A stretch of DNA of 35,255 nucleotides, taken from NCBI GenBank assembly GCA_003022385.1, contig PYGV01000022.1, forward strand, positions 1 through 35,255, read 5' to 3'. A model generated the notes under the pieces. The model was not told the origin of the DNA and ran no database searches. It saw only the letters and a list, made by a program, of their open reading frames with translations. A program made the position numbers and the translations under genes. Position 1 is the first letter of the stretch. Every line of letters starts with the position of its first letter. This document shows positions 1-8,186 of the stretch, piece by piece. Source of the DNA: a filamentous cyanobacterium CCP3. GTDB lineage: Bacteria > Cyanobacteriota > Cyanobacteriia > Phormidesmidales > Phormidesmidaceae.

Positions 1-408
1 ACCCACCGCCACTACGTCAGCCGCGAAGCCCTTGACCACGACATTGTGCAAACGCTCCAGGCCCACGGCGTGGACTGGGTGATCATGGCGGGCTGGATGC
101 GCTGCGTGACGGCGGTACTGATCGACGCTTTTGCCGGACAGATCCTTAATATTCACCCCAGCCTGTTGCCCAGCTTTCCGGGTCTGCGGGCGGTTGACCA
201 GGCGCTGACGGCGGGGGTCAAGCTGACGGGCTGCACCGTCCACCACGTTGAACTGGCGGTCGACAGCGGTCCGGCCATTATGCAGGCGGCCGTGCCCGTG
301 GAGCTGGCTGACACTGCGGCCACGCTCCAGGCTCGGATTCAAGTGCAGGAGCACCGCATTTATCCAGCCGCGATCGCCCTGGCTGCCCTGAACCATCTAT
401 CGCCCTAG
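1..408 (+). CDS. purN: Phosphoribosylglycinamide formyltransferase PurN, 3' part
   Basis: PurN transfers a formyl group from 10-formyltetrahydrofolate to glycinamide ribonucleotide, the third step of de novo purine synthesis, in the cytoplasm. The reading frame is open from base 1, so the N-terminal phosphate-binding part lies outside the window; 135 residues are visible. The GART active-site signature LNIHPSLLPSFPGL is present. In visible numbering the catalytic Asn is N50, the His is H52 and the Asp is D88 (in VDSGPAI). The stop TAG (406-408) overlaps the stop of the convergent regulator gene: the tetranucleotide CTAG serves both. The family call is secure. The true start cannot be judged here; the internal GTG at 46 is not it. 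Confidence 0.93.
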   Translation, partial: THRHYVSREALDHDIVQTLQAHGVDWVIMAGWMRCVTAVLIDAFAGQILNIHPSLLPSFPGLRAVDQALTAGVKLTGCTVHHVELAVDSGPAIMQAAVPVELADTAATLQARIQVQEHRIYPAAIALAALNHLSP

Positions 409-1091
409 CGGCGGGCCATAGGGTTGAGCAACTGGTTCGCTGGAAATCGAGGATCGAGCTGAAGCAGCATTTGGCGCTGGTCAATCGACAACCAGCCCTC
501 GACTTTAAAGTCTTTGAGCAACCGGGTGACGGTGACGCGGGTTGTGCCAATGGCGGTGGCCAGCTGGTGGTGGGTCAGCCGCATGGGAATGCGAATACCG
601 CCCGGTTCGACATGACCAAAGTCCTTGGCCAGCATGAGTAAGAAGTGCTTGAGGCGATCGGCGACCAGGCGCTTGCCCGAGAGAGCCAGCCACGCCTCGG
701 CCTGCTGCATACGCAGCGTGACGTTGCGAAACAGGCCCGCCATTAACACCGATGACCCTTCAATTTCGGCCATCGGCAGCGAGAGCACGTCAACATCAGT
801 CAGGGCGGTGGCCCAGTAGGGGTCAACGGTGGTCAGGGGCAACCCCACCGGCATCGACGGGCCAGCCAGGCCCAGCAGGGTTTCGCTACCGTCTTGCTGA
901 ATCGTGAAAAGCTGTACAATGCCCCGGCAAATAATCAGCACTTCGTCGGCCCCTAGCGGCATGGGCCGCCCCGCTGGATAGGGTACCAGGGCCCGCTCTC
1001 GGTACAGCTGCTCTAGGAGCTGAATAAAGGTCTGATGGCTGCGAGGGGCGATCGCAGCATCACGGGCAGCGGAAGTTGCGGTTACAGACAA
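405..1091 (-). CDS. Crp/Fnr-family transcription regulator
   Basis: This is a 228-residue DNA-binding regulator. Residues about 20-135 look like the cyclic-nucleotide-binding-type beta roll plus dimer helix. Residues about 170-212 form a winged helix-turn-helix, with LTHHQLATAIGTTRVTVTRL closely resembling the recognition helix of NtcA and other cyanobacterial Crp-family proteins. The cAMP-binding Glu...Arg-Ser pocket motif is not obvious in the beta roll, so the effector is unknown (inference). The start is TTG at 1091-1089, directly after an in-frame TAG; no ATG or GTG nearby preserves the beta roll. It is convergent with purN and shares its stop region. It lies 387 bp downstream of leuC on the same strand and probably has its own promoter. 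NtcA itself is unlikely because the C-terminal part and beta roll diverge from it. Confidence 0.85.
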   Translation of the reverse strand: MSVTATSAARDAAIAPRSHQTFIQLLEQLYRERALVPYPAGRPMPLGADEVLIICRGIVQLFTIQQDGSETLLGLAGPSMPVGLPLTTVDPYWATALTDVDVLSLPMAEIEGSSVLMAGLFRNVTLRMQQAEAWLALSGKRLVADRLKHFLLMLAKDFGHVEPGGIRIPMRLTHHQLATAIGTTRVTVTRLLKDFKVEGWLSIDQRQMLLQLDPRFPANQLLNPMARR

Positions 1092-1478
1092 GGGGGGTAC
1101 CTAGAGTTCGCCGGGGTAATTCTGCTAGCCCACAGAGCGCGCAACGGTGAAAGACCAGCTGTAGATGAGCGATCGCGGCACTGTCACGGCTCAAGTTATC
1201 CAATGGTCAATCAGCTCTGGCCAATGGCAACCGATGGTCAGCAGGATCCCCAGCCACATCTTCAACGGCCTAAGTTAAGAGATTCCCCAGAATTGGTTAA
1301 ATTCAGGGAAATTATTCGTTAACGTTTGTGATTTGCCGTACCAAAGACGCCCCGTTTGGCTATCTGCAATACCTTAAGCCAGCCGACGGAAATATCTCGC
1401 CAGTCAATTGGGCCAGTCAACGGGTAGCGGTGAGTTAGTTTACGACCCTGGACAATGATGACTATTAGGAAATGACTA
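1092..1478. other. Intergenic region between leuC and the Crp-family gene
   Basis: This is 387 bp without a convincing gene; the short ORFs in it have no recognisable protein features. It must hold the 3' end of leuC transcription and the promoter of the Crp-family gene, both minus strand. Three related decamers, CCAATGGTCA, CCAATGGCAA and CCGATGGTCA, lie at 1200-1209, 1221-1230 and 1231-1240. Next to leuC there is a 13-bp direct repeat with one mismatch at 1458-1470 and 1472-1484. I see no poly-T-tailed terminator. Confidence 0.6.
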
Positions 1479-2891
1479 TCAGGACGTGAGCAGATAGTCA
1501 CGCACGTCGGTCACCTGGCCCGCTACCGCCGCTGCCGCCACCATAGCTGGGCTCATCAGCAGGGTACGGCCCGAGGCAGACCCCTGGCGTCCCTTGAAGT
1601 TGCGGTTTGACGACGAGGCACTCATTTGTCGCCCCTGGAGCTTGTCAGGATTCATAGCCAGGCACATGGAGCACCCGGCCTCGCGCCACTCAAAGCCAGC
1701 GGCGGTAAAGATTTGGTCTAGTCCTTCGGCCTCGGCCTGCTGCTTAACCCGTTCAGAACCGGGCACCACAAAAGCCTTTACCCCCTCAGCTACGGTATGG
1801 CCCTGTACGACCCTGGCGGCCTCCCGCAGGTCGCTAATTCGTCCGTTGGTGCAGCTACCAATAAAACACACATCGATGGCAGTGCCCTTTAGGCTTTGGC
1901 CGGGGGTGAGATCCATATAGGCGAAGGCGTCTTGGGCCAGCACCTGATCTTCCTCGGGCAGACTTTCGGGTTGGGGCAGAGTTTCGGTGATGGCAATGCC
2001 CTGGCCGGGGGTAATGCCCCAGGTGACAGTGGGAGCAATGTCGGCGGCGTTCAGCACTACCACGTCGTCGTATTCGGCATCGGCGTCGCTGCGCAGGGTT
2101 TGCCACCAGGCAACGGCCTCATCCCAAGCGGTACCCTGGGGGGCAAAGTCGCGCCCTTTGAGATAGTCGTAGGTCGTCTGGTCGGGGTTGACGTAACCGC
2201 AGCGAGCCCCGCCCTCGATCGCCATATTGCAGAGCGTCATGCGCTCTTCCATCGACATCACCTCAATGGCAGTACCGGCAAACTCATAGGCGTAGCCCAC
2301 GCCGCCCTTCACCCCCAGGGTGCGAATGATATGCAGAATGACATCCTTGGCGTAAACCCCGGGCTGCAGCACCCCGTTGACTTCGATGCGGCGCACCTTG
2401 AGCTTGCCCAGGGCCAGGGTTTGAGAGGCCAAGACATCGCGCACCTGGCTAGTGCCAATGCCAAAGGCGATCGCGCCAAAGGCCCCGTGGGTAGAGGTAT
2501 GGCTGTCGCCGCAGGCGATCGTCATGCCCGGCTGGGTCAGCCCCTGCTCAGGGGCAATCACATGCACAATGCCCTGGCTGCCCGAGCCAATGTTGTAGAA
2601 GCGAATGCCGTGCTCTTTGCAGTTTTGTTCGAGCGCCTGCATCATCGCCTCGGCCAGGGGGTCGGCAAAGGGGCGGGCCTGACTCTCGGTCGGCACAATG
2701 TGGTCAACGGTAGCCACGGTGCGCTGGGGATACATCACCTTGAGCTGGCGCTCGCGCACCATGGCAAAGGCCTGTGGGCTAGTGACTTCGTGCACCAGGT
2801 GCAGCCCAATAAAGAGCTGAGTTTGCCCCGAGGGCAGGGTATCAACGGTGTGCAAATCCCAAACTTTGTCGAACAGCGTACCCTTGCTCAT
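1479..2891 (-). CDS. leuC: 3-isopropylmalate dehydratase large subunit LeuC
   Basis: LeuC, with the small subunit LeuD, isomerises 2-isopropylmalate to 3-isopropylmalate in leucine synthesis. It is an aconitase-family [4Fe-4S] enzyme. The length of 470 residues is normal. Three cluster cysteines are visible: C347 in GSCTNGR, and C407 and C410 in GCSMC. The typical start [14 protein letters not shown] and the substrate-loop segment [12 protein letters not shown] are intact. The start ATG is at 2891-2889, with AGG about 8 nt upstream. No leuD is adjacent; the next gene on this strand is the Crp-family regulator 387 bp away, so LeuD must be encoded elsewhere. The upstream region is shared with the divergent BON-like gene. 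Confidence 0.97.
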   Translation of the reverse strand: MSKGTLFDKVWDLHTVDTLPSGQTQLFIGLHLVHEVTSPQAFAMVRERQLKVMYPQRTVATVDHIVPTESQARPFADPLAEAMMQALEQNCKEHGIRFYNIGSGSQGIVHVIAPEQGLTQPGMTIACGDSHTSTHGAFGAIAFGIGTSQVRDVLASQTLALGKLKVRRIEVNGVLQPGVYAKDVILHIIRTLGVKGGVGYAYEFAGTAIEVMSMEERMTLCNMAIEGGARCGYVNPDQTTYDYLKGRDFAPQGTAWDEAVAWWQTLRSDADAEYDDVVVLNAADIAPTVTWGITPGQGIAITETLPQPESLPEEDQVLAQDAFAYMDLTPGQSLKGTAIDVCFIGSCTNGRISDLREAARVVQGHTVAEGVKAFVVPGSERVKQQAEAEGLDQIFTAAGFEWREAGCSMCLAMNPDKLQGRQMSASSSNRNFKGRQGSASGRTLLMSPAMVAAAAVAGQVTDVRDYLLTS

Positions 2892-3182
2892 GGCAGACCT
2901 GTAGGCAAAACGATGAAACTACTTAGCGTAAAAGGGGGGCGGCGGCGGCGTTGCCAGTTTTCTATTTTAGCCCAAAGCTCCTGCGCCATCGCTGCCAGAG
3001 ATGCCTCTAATGGCTGGTAAGCAACTGTATCCAGCGGTTCTGGTCGTTCCTTTATCGATTCTTTACGATTCTCTGGTAAGTTTCAACGTGGTGTGGCTAC
3101 TGCTTCTGGTAAAGCCCTAACGCTTTAACCAGTGCTAGCCGACCTAATCTAAAAGCTGGTTCGATTAAACAGGAGATATGTC
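2892..3182. promoter_or_regulatory. Divergent promoter region of leuC and the BON-like gene
   Basis: This 291-bp region separates two divergent start codons, so it should contain both promoters; I cannot place -35/-10 boxes with confidence. It carries short repeated words: CTGGTAAG at 3014-3021 and 3073-3080, CTGGTAAA at 3106-3113, and a near-duplicate TTTATCGATTC / TTTACGATTC around 3051-3071. A strong ribosome binding site AGGAG (3171-3175) precedes the ATG at 3183. A nearer out-of-frame ATG at 3178 is too close to the Shine-Dalgarno sequence to compete. Confidence 0.5.
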
Positions 3183-3518
3183 ATGGGTTTTCTAGGCAAG
3201 CTGTTTGGCAAAAAAGAAGAGGAAAAAGCGAAGTCCTCCCCCAAAGTCAACGTAAAGCAGGCGGCGGCGGCGGCCTCTATTGAACCCGCCAAGGTGGGCA
3301 TCGACGGCCAGTTTGACGAGAGCGGCCTGGCCAAGCGGGTGGCTCTGGCCCTTGATGAGGCCAACATCTCTGACAGCGTTGGTCTGTGGGTGGCCCAAAC
3401 CGGCTCCACCGTGGTGCTGAAGTACAACCCCGATGCTGAAGGTGTACTCGATCAGGCCAAGAAGATTGCCATGACCGTAGACGGGGCGACCAACGTCACG
3501 ACTCAGCCCAATTCCTAG
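3183..3518 (+). CDS. Small BON-domain-like protein
   Basis: This 111-residue protein starts with an amphipathic MGFLGKLFGKK segment, followed by a charged low-complexity stretch and a run of alanines (residues about 27-31). Residues 43-106 have the alpha-beta pattern of BON domains: a helix (LAKRVALALDEANI), the strand LWVAQTGSTVVLKY, a second helix (LDQAKKIAMTV), then GATNVTTQ. BON domains are thought to bind membranes or ligands, and LysM-free BON proteins of this size are common in cyanobacteria (family knowledge). There is no cleavable signal peptide, so it is probably cytoplasmic or peripherally membrane-bound. It is monocistronic, with a strong Shine-Dalgarno sequence upstream and a clean terminator 26 bp downstream, suggesting an independent, well-expressed unit. 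The function is unknown. Confidence 0.75.
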   Translation: MGFLGKLFGKKEEEKAKSSPKVNVKQAAAAASIEPAKVGIDGQFDESGLAKRVALALDEANISDSVGLWVAQTGSTVVLKYNPDAEGVLDQAKKIAMTVDGATNVTTQPNS

Positions 3519-3543
3519 TCCGTAGTTCCTCGACTGAGGATAC

Positions 3544-3582
3544 CGCCAGCATTAGGGCTAAGTCTCCGATGCTGGCGTTTTT
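3544..3582 (+). terminator. Rho-independent terminator after the BON-like gene
   Basis: A perfect 9-bp stem, CGCCAGCAT (3544-3552) with ATGCTGGCG (3569-3577), encloses a 16-nt loop and is followed immediately by TTTTT (3578-3582). It sits 26 bp after the stop codon on the plus strand. On the minus strand it is about 50 bp past the mnmH stop but lacks a T tract in that direction, so it serves mainly the plus-strand gene. Confidence 0.88.
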
Positions 3583-3632
3583 GATAGCTATGCTGCGCTT
3601 GCTGAAACCGAGTTCTATACTTCGGGCGGGGT

Positions 3633-4679
3633 TTAAGCTAAGGCGGTTTGAGCTGGCTGCGGGCAGAGCTGGGGCAATTTTTCGACCAGAAGACGGGCGC
3701 TATCGGCTGGAGAAAGGCCGGTGATGTCGAGTTGGGGAATAGTCCGACGACGGCGTTCTAGATCATAGCGGTAGGCGCGATCGTAGTAATCGAGAATGAT
3801 GGCGCAGGCGGCCCGCAGGTTACCAGCTTGGATGTGCTGGACGGCGGTTTGGGTGCGATCGCCCCCTAGCCGCTTCCGAATCCGCTCGGTGGCCTCGATT
3901 AGATCCTCGGTAGAGGCTTCGCCGTAGATGTCCACCAGCAGGTCGAGGCGCTCATCGAGCGATCGCACCACCTCCACCGCCGGGGCCGCCTCCATCTGGG
4001 CAAATAGCTCGTTGGGTATGCGACAGGTGCCCACCCGCCGACTCTCCGCCTCCAGCCAGATGGAGCGATGCGAGGGCAATGTGGCCCACTGCTCCGCTAG
4101 CACATTCTCGTAGTGTTCCGTAGACGGTTGAGGCGGTAGTAATAATGCCCCAAAGCTACTGCCCCGGTGGTTAGCCAGAGCCTCAAGGTCGAGCACTGGC
4201 TCCCCCAGGGCAGCAAGTTCTTGCAAGATCAACGTTTTACCGCTGCCGGTCATACCGCCCAAAATCATAACCTGCTTGGGGCTAGCCAGGGTATCCCGTA
4301 CCCAGCGGCGATAGGCCTTGTAGCCCCCGGTCAGGGTATGCACCGTGAACCCGGCCATTTCCAAAATCCAGCCCATGCCGCCGCTGCGCATGCCCCCCCG
4401 CCAGCAGTGGATTCGCAGGTGACGATCTGGAGCCAAAGCCTTAGCCGCCCGCACAAATTCGCCGCACTTGGGGCCAGCGATGTCAAAACCCAGCTCTACG
4501 GCGGCCTCGCGCCCGACCTGTTTGTAGCAGGTGCCCACCCTGGCCCGCTCTTCATCGGTAAACAGGGGAAAACTCACCGCGCCGGGAATATGCCCGTGCT
4601 CGTACTCCCCCGGACTGCGGACATCCAAAATTGGGCCAGAGCCTTGCAGAAAGTCGTCAATATCTAAAGGCGATGGCAT
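3633..4679 (-). CDS. mnmH: tRNA 2-selenouridine synthase MnmH (SelU)
   Basis: MnmH replaces the sulfur of 2-thiouridine at tRNA wobble position 34 with selenium, via a geranylated intermediate, using selenophosphate. The 348-residue protein has the two family domains. The first is an N-terminal rhodanese domain (LDVRSPGEYEHGHIPGA near residue 19) with the active Cys C92 in HCWRGGMRSGG. The second is a P-loop domain with GGMTGSGKT at 141-149. The start at 4679, giving MPSPLDIDDF, is preferred over a 46-residue extension to 4817. That extension would run through the end of the upstream gene and is low-complexity. The upstream DUF429 gene ends 17 bp away, so the two are probably co-transcribed. 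Enzyme activity would need SelD, which is not in this window. Confidence 0.93.
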   Translation of the reverse strand: MPSPLDIDDFLQGSGPILDVRSPGEYEHGHIPGAVSFPLFTDEERARVGTCYKQVGREAAVELGFDIAGPKCGEFVRAAKALAPDRHLRIHCWRGGMRSGGMGWILEMAGFTVHTLTGGYKAYRRWVRDTLASPKQVMILGGMTGSGKTLILQELAALGEPVLDLEALANHRGSSFGALLLPPQPSTEHYENVLAEQWATLPSHRSIWLEAESRRVGTCRIPNELFAQMEAAPAVEVVRSLDERLDLLVDIYGEASTEDLIEATERIRKRLGGDRTQTAVQHIQAGNLRAACAIILDYYDRAYRYDLERRRRTIPQLDITGLSPADSARLLVEKLPQLCPQPAQTALA

Positions 4680-4696
4680 GGGCAGGGAAGGCGAAT

Positions 4697-5479
4697 TCAG
4701 GTTGAGCTTGGCTTTAGTGTAGCGGGTTGAGGCGACGGCGGAATTGGGGCAGGCACCACGATGTAGCCCTCGGCAACGTCCCCCAGCACCCAGTTTCGCT
4801 CTGTCCCCCAGGTCCACCAGTGGGCTGCGGCGTAGGCGCAGGTGAGGGCATCGAGCTGGTCTTCTACCGCCTTCATCGCTGCCCCTGGGAAAGAAATCTC
4901 AGGCAGGTCAGAGTCCTTCAGCTCCAGAGCGGGCTCCAGGGTGGGCAGCACGGCCAGCTGGTACTGGCGCAGTTTTTCCAGCTCAGGGCGGCGCTGGGCC
5001 AGGGTACCTTTTTTGTACTTGAGAATTTTGCTCAGTCCAAACAGGTGCACCGTCGCCGGGTGAGGAAACACCTCCAGCTGAAATCGGCCCTGGGGTTTGG
5101 GGTCGCTGTGGGGCCGGTGCTGAAAGCCCAGCGCTTCGAGCGCCAGGCCAAAGGCAATCAGCTTTTCGGCAAACGGACGCCCCCGGTTGGCCGGGTAGCA
5201 GCCAGCGTCGTAGCGGCCAAAGTATTTGTGGGCCAGGCGATCGGGCAGGCGCATGCCGGTTTCATTAGGAATGAGCGTGGGGGCATCGACGGCGACGACG
5301 GCGTTGGCAGCCCCCGCAGACCAGTGCGAAATCCAGGCGAGAATGTCGGTGGTAGACTGGAGGCGATCGAGTGCAACCAGCCGCAGCACATCCCCCTCCA
5401 GATGGAGGCAGCACAGCCCCGTAGGACCGCTTTGCCAGCCCAGGTCAACGCCGAGAAAGCGATGGTAATGCGCTGTCAT
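4697..5479 (-). CDS. DUF429 family protein (predicted RNase H-fold nuclease)
   Basis: This 260-residue protein has the DUF429 pattern: an N-terminal FLGVDLGW segment, then VVAVDAPTLIPN with an adjacent G-RLPDRLAHKYFGRYDAGCYP block, and a C-terminal EDQLDALTCAYAAAHWW helix. Asp residues in the first, second and last of these could form the metal-binding set of an RNase H-like fold. No biochemical function is established for the family as far as I know. The start is ATG at 5479-5477, which overlaps the TGA of the upstream cupin gene (ATGA), indicating translational coupling. The longer reading frame to 5551 is rejected because it runs inside the cupin gene. mnmH follows 17 bp downstream. Confidence 0.85.
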   Translation of the reverse strand: MTAHYHRFLGVDLGWQSGPTGLCCLHLEGDVLRLVALDRLQSTTDILAWISHWSAGAANAVVAVDAPTLIPNETGMRLPDRLAHKYFGRYDAGCYPANRGRPFAEKLIAFGLALEALGFQHRPHSDPKPQGRFQLEVFPHPATVHLFGLSKILKYKKGTLAQRRPELEKLRQYQLAVLPTLEPALELKDSDLPEISFPGAAMKAVEDQLDALTCAYAAAHWWTWGTERNWVLGDVAEGYIVVPAPIPPSPQPATLKPSST

Positions 5480-5931
5480 TCCGCTAGATCCACGTAATCT
5501 CGCTTGAGTCCGCGCCGGTAAAGGCGGGTATTGACCTTGGGATAGTCGCAAATGTCAAAATCTAGCCGCATGCCGCCCACCAGGTACACCAGGTCTTCGG
5601 TAAACGGGTTGCTGAGGCTGTGGGCCAGCCCGCCGGGGGCAAAGCCCATAAAGTCACCGGGGCCAACCTCAACGGTGTCTGTACCGATCGCGGCCAGCCC
5701 CCGCCCTGATAGGACATAGATAAACTCCTCCTCGGCCTGGTGGACGTGAAACTGGGTCGAGTCGTGGCCTGGTTCGACTCGCACCAGGTGAATGCCCAGG
5801 TGGTGCAGTCCAGTCTCATCCCCAAGCGACTTGCTGTGGCGGATTGCCTTAGGATTGAGAGGATGTACGAACGTTTCTACAGGCAAAGCGGCGATCGCGC
5901 TAGCTGTCAGTAATGGATGAGGGTCCGTCAT
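5476..5931 (-). CDS. Cupin-domain protein
   Basis: This 151-residue single-domain cupin has both conserved motifs. Motif 1 is FHVHQAEEEFIYVLSG, with the metal-binding HxH and Glu. Motif 2 is GDFMGFAPGGLAHSLSN, with the third His. Small cupins of this type bind a divalent metal and act as isomerases, dioxygenases or sugar-binding sensors, and the sequence does not decide which. It is the first gene of a minus-strand unit, and its stop overlaps the start of the DUF429 gene. The promoter lies in the 98-bp region shared with divergent argS, which also contains a REP-like palindrome. The C-terminal part (MRLDFDICDYPKVNTRLYRR) is typical of proteobacterial and cyanobacterial cupins annotated only as cupin domain-containing. 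Confidence 0.88.
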   Translation of the reverse strand: MTDPHPLLTASAIAALPVETFVHPLNPKAIRHSKSLGDETGLHHLGIHLVRVEPGHDSTQFHVHQAEEEFIYVLSGRGLAAIGTDTVEVGPGDFMGFAPGGLAHSLSNPFTEDLVYLVGGMRLDFDICDYPKVNTRLYRRGLKRDYVDLAE

Positions 5932-5961
5932 AGATCAATTCCCGCAGTAGCGAAGATGGAT

Positions 5962-5982
5962 TGGTGGGCGGTGCCCACCCTA
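5962..5982. repeat. REP-like palindrome between cupin and argS
   Basis: GGTGGGC (5963-5969) and GCCCACC (5973-5979) form a perfect 7-bp stem with a 3-nt loop, followed by CTAC. Read on the minus strand this begins GTAGGGTGGGC. That matches, from memory, a short dispersed palindromic repeat common in cyanobacterial and other bacterial genomes. It lies 48 bp upstream of the argS ATG in the shared divergent promoter region. Only this copy was noticed in the window. Confidence 0.55.
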
Positions 5983-6029
5983 CGGCAGCAGCAAACCGAT
6001 TTCTCAGGCAGGGGTTAAGGGAAACATAC

Positions 6030-7787
6030 ATGAAGTCTACACTTGCACAACTTACGGCTCGGTTTGACCAGGCTCTGGTTGCGGCCTTTGGCCCAGAACT
6101 AGGCAGTACTGACCCTATGCTGGTGCCCACCACTAACCCTAAGTTTGGCGACTACCAGGCCAACTTGGCCATGTCGCTGGCCAAGCCCTTAAAGCAAAAA
6201 CCCCGCGATATCGCCGCCCAAATTGTCGAAAAGCTTGAGGTCAGCGACCTCTGTGAGCCGCCCGAAATCGCCGGGCCGGGTTTCATCAACCTGCGCTTCA
6301 AAACCCAGTACTTAGAAGATCAGCTCAGAGCTATGCAGGCCGACCCGCGCCTGGGGGTGGCCCCTGTCGAGCAGCCCCAAAAGGTAATCGTCGATTTCTC
6401 TAGCCCCAACATCGCCAAAGAAATGCATGTGGGCCACCTGCGATCGACCATCATCGGCGACTCCATCGCCCGAGTGCAGGAGTTTATGGGCCACGATGTG
6501 CTGCGCATCAACCACGTCGGCGACTGGGGCACCCAGTTTGGCATGCTGATTACCCACCTAAAAGAAGTCTGCCCCGAGGCGCTAGAAGCAGGGTCATCGG
6601 TAGATATTGGCGACCTGGTCGCGTTTTATAAGCAGGCTAAAAAACGCTTTGATGACGACGACGGGTTCAAGACGCGATCGCGTGAGGCCGTCGTCGATCT
6701 GCAATCGGGCGAAGACACCGCTACCAAAGCCTGGAAAGCGCTCTGTGAGCAGTCGCGTAAGGAGTTTCAAAAGCTCTATGATCGCCTCGACATCGAGATC
6801 CAAGAACGTGGCGAATCTTTTTATAACCCACTGCTAGCCGATGTTGTGAAAGATTTAGACGCCCAGGGGCTCCTGGTCGAAGACCAGGGGGCCAAGGTCG
6901 TCTTTGTCGATGGCTTCACCAACAAAGAGGGCGACCCGCTGCCGCTGATCATTCAAAAGACCGACGGCGGCTACAACTACGCCACCACCGACCTGGCCGC
7001 TATTCGCTACCGCACCCAGCAAGACGAAGCCGATCGCGTGCTGTACGTGGTCGATGCCGGGCAGGGCAACCACTTTGCCCAGGTGTTTCAGGTGGCCGCC
7101 AAAGCCGGCTGGATTCCCAATGACGTTGAGCTGACCCACGTGCCCTTTGGCGTCGTCCAGGGCGAAGATGGCAAAAAATTTAAAACCCGTTCTGGCGACA
7201 CCGTACGCCTCAAGGATCTGCTCGATCAGGCGGTCAGCCGCGCCCGCGCCGACCTGGAGAACCGCATTCAAGCTGAGGAACGGCAGGAAACCGAGTCCTT
7301 TATTCAAAATGTCGCCGAATCCGTCGGCATCGGTGCCGTAAAGTACGCCGACCTAAGCCAAAACCGCACCAGCAACTATATCTTTAGTTTCGACAAAATG
7401 CTGGCCCTACAGGGGAATACAGCCCCCTACATGCTCTACGCCTACGTACGCGTACAAGGCATCAGCCGCAAGGGCAACATCGATTTTGAGCACCTGCCCG
7501 CTGAGGCCCGCATTCAGCTCGTAGGTGACACCGAGTTTGCTCTGGCCCGGCACCTGCTCCAGCTCGATCTAGTGGTGGCAGAAGTTGCCCAAGATCTCTA
7601 TCCCAACCGCCTCTGCCAGTACCTGTTTGAGCTCAGCCAAAAGTTCAACCAGTTCTACGATCGCTGCCCGGTACTTCAAGCGGCAGACCCCCAGCGCACC
7701 TCGCGTCTATTGCTCTGCGACCTCACCGCGAAGACGCTGAAGCTGGGCCTATCGCTGCTGGGCATTCAGGTGCTAGAACGTATGTAA
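6030..7787 (+). CDS. argS: Arginyl-tRNA synthetase
   Basis: ArgRS attaches arginine to tRNA-Arg; it is a class I synthetase. The 585-residue protein shows an N-terminal Arg-tRNA-synthetase domain and the HIGH-type motif HVGH in [19 protein letters not shown]. It also has the family signature [14 protein letters not shown], the degenerate KMSKS loop KKFKTRSGD and a C-terminal DALR anticodon-binding helical domain. The start at 6030 ([14 protein letters not shown]) is chosen over an ORF extension to 5961. AAGGG lies about 9 nt upstream, and the extension would include the REP-like palindrome. It is monocistronic, divergent from the cupin unit. Confidence 0.97.
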   Translation: MKSTLAQLTARFDQALVAAFGPELGSTDPMLVPTTNPKFGDYQANLAMSLAKPLKQKPRDIAAQIVEKLEVSDLCEPPEIAGPGFINLRFKTQYLEDQLRAMQADPRLGVAPVEQPQKVIVDFSSPNIAKEMHVGHLRSTIIGDSIARVQEFMGHDVLRINHVGDWGTQFGMLITHLKEVCPEALEAGSSVDIGDLVAFYKQAKKRFDDDDGFKTRSREAVVDLQSGEDTATKAWKALCEQSRKEFQKLYDRLDIEIQERGESFYNPLLADVVKDLDAQGLLVEDQGAKVVFVDGFTNKEGDPLPLIIQKTDGGYNYATTDLAAIRYRTQQDEADRVLYVVDAGQGNHFAQVFQVAAKAGWIPNDVELTHVPFGVVQGEDGKKFKTRSGDTVRLKDLLDQAVSRARADLENRIQAEERQETESFIQNVAESVGIGAVKYADLSQNRTSNYIFSFDKMLALQGNTAPYMLYAYVRVQGISRKGNIDFEHLPAEARIQLVGDTEFALARHLLQLDLVVAEVAQDLYPNRLCQYLFELSQKFNQFYDRCPVLQAADPQRTSRLLLCDLTAKTLKLGLSLLGIQVLERM

Positions 7788-8186
7788 AACTACTGTGCAC
7801 AGTGGCCAAGTTTACCTGACATCCTCCTAAAGGCAGGAGACATTCTGTTCCAAACTTGCTTTCCTCAAGATAGGTGCAAACCAGGATTAATCAAGGGCAT
7901 CTATCCTGACAAAATATTCAAATCTAAACGACCTATCTAGTAATTATTCTGCGGTTTACATTTAGTAAATAAACTTTCTCTTCAAAGAAACTTTAGAATT
8001 CCTGTGAGCAGGTTTTTCCAAACTGTCTCAGCTCATACTTACAAAGCTACTTTGATCAGACAACGCAGTAGTGCCGCTTTAAGAGACTGTGTGCTCTGAT
8101 ACCGATCGCTGGTGAGAGAGGCACGTTATCGGGAAAGCTAGGGTTGCATCTCAAACCAGTAATTAAGTTTTTGGTTGAAACTCACG
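7788..8186 (+). other. Intergenic region between argS and the hybrid kinase
   Basis: About 400 bp without a gene. The stretch 7895-8060 is clearly more AT-rich than its surroundings and probably carries the kinase promoter. TTTACA (7955-7960) is a possible -35 box and also part of a small inverted repeat, TTTAC/GTAAA (7955-7969). Near argS, 7818-7847 holds a short hairpin, CTCCT/AGGAG, inside GACATCCTCC...ATTCTG. This faintly resembles the end hairpin of IS200/IS605-type elements but has no other transposon feature. No terminator with a T tract is visible. Confidence 0.45.

Noticed and set aside
1035-1501. Short open frames in the leuC/Crp-family gap
   Set aside because: No protein motif, poor start context, and overlap with the flanking genes; treated as non-coding.
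1896-3020. 374-codon open frame on the plus strand
   Set aside because: It lies antisense across leuC, whose [4Fe-4S] motifs are complete; its Gly/His/Ala-rich product is typical of a GC-driven shadow frame.
4680-4817. N-terminal extension of mnmH
   Set aside because: It would run through the end of the DUF429 gene and add 46 residues absent from the family before MPSPLDIDDF.
5480-5551. N-terminal extension of the DUF429 gene
   Set aside because: It lies within the cupin gene; the ATGA overlap gives a better start.
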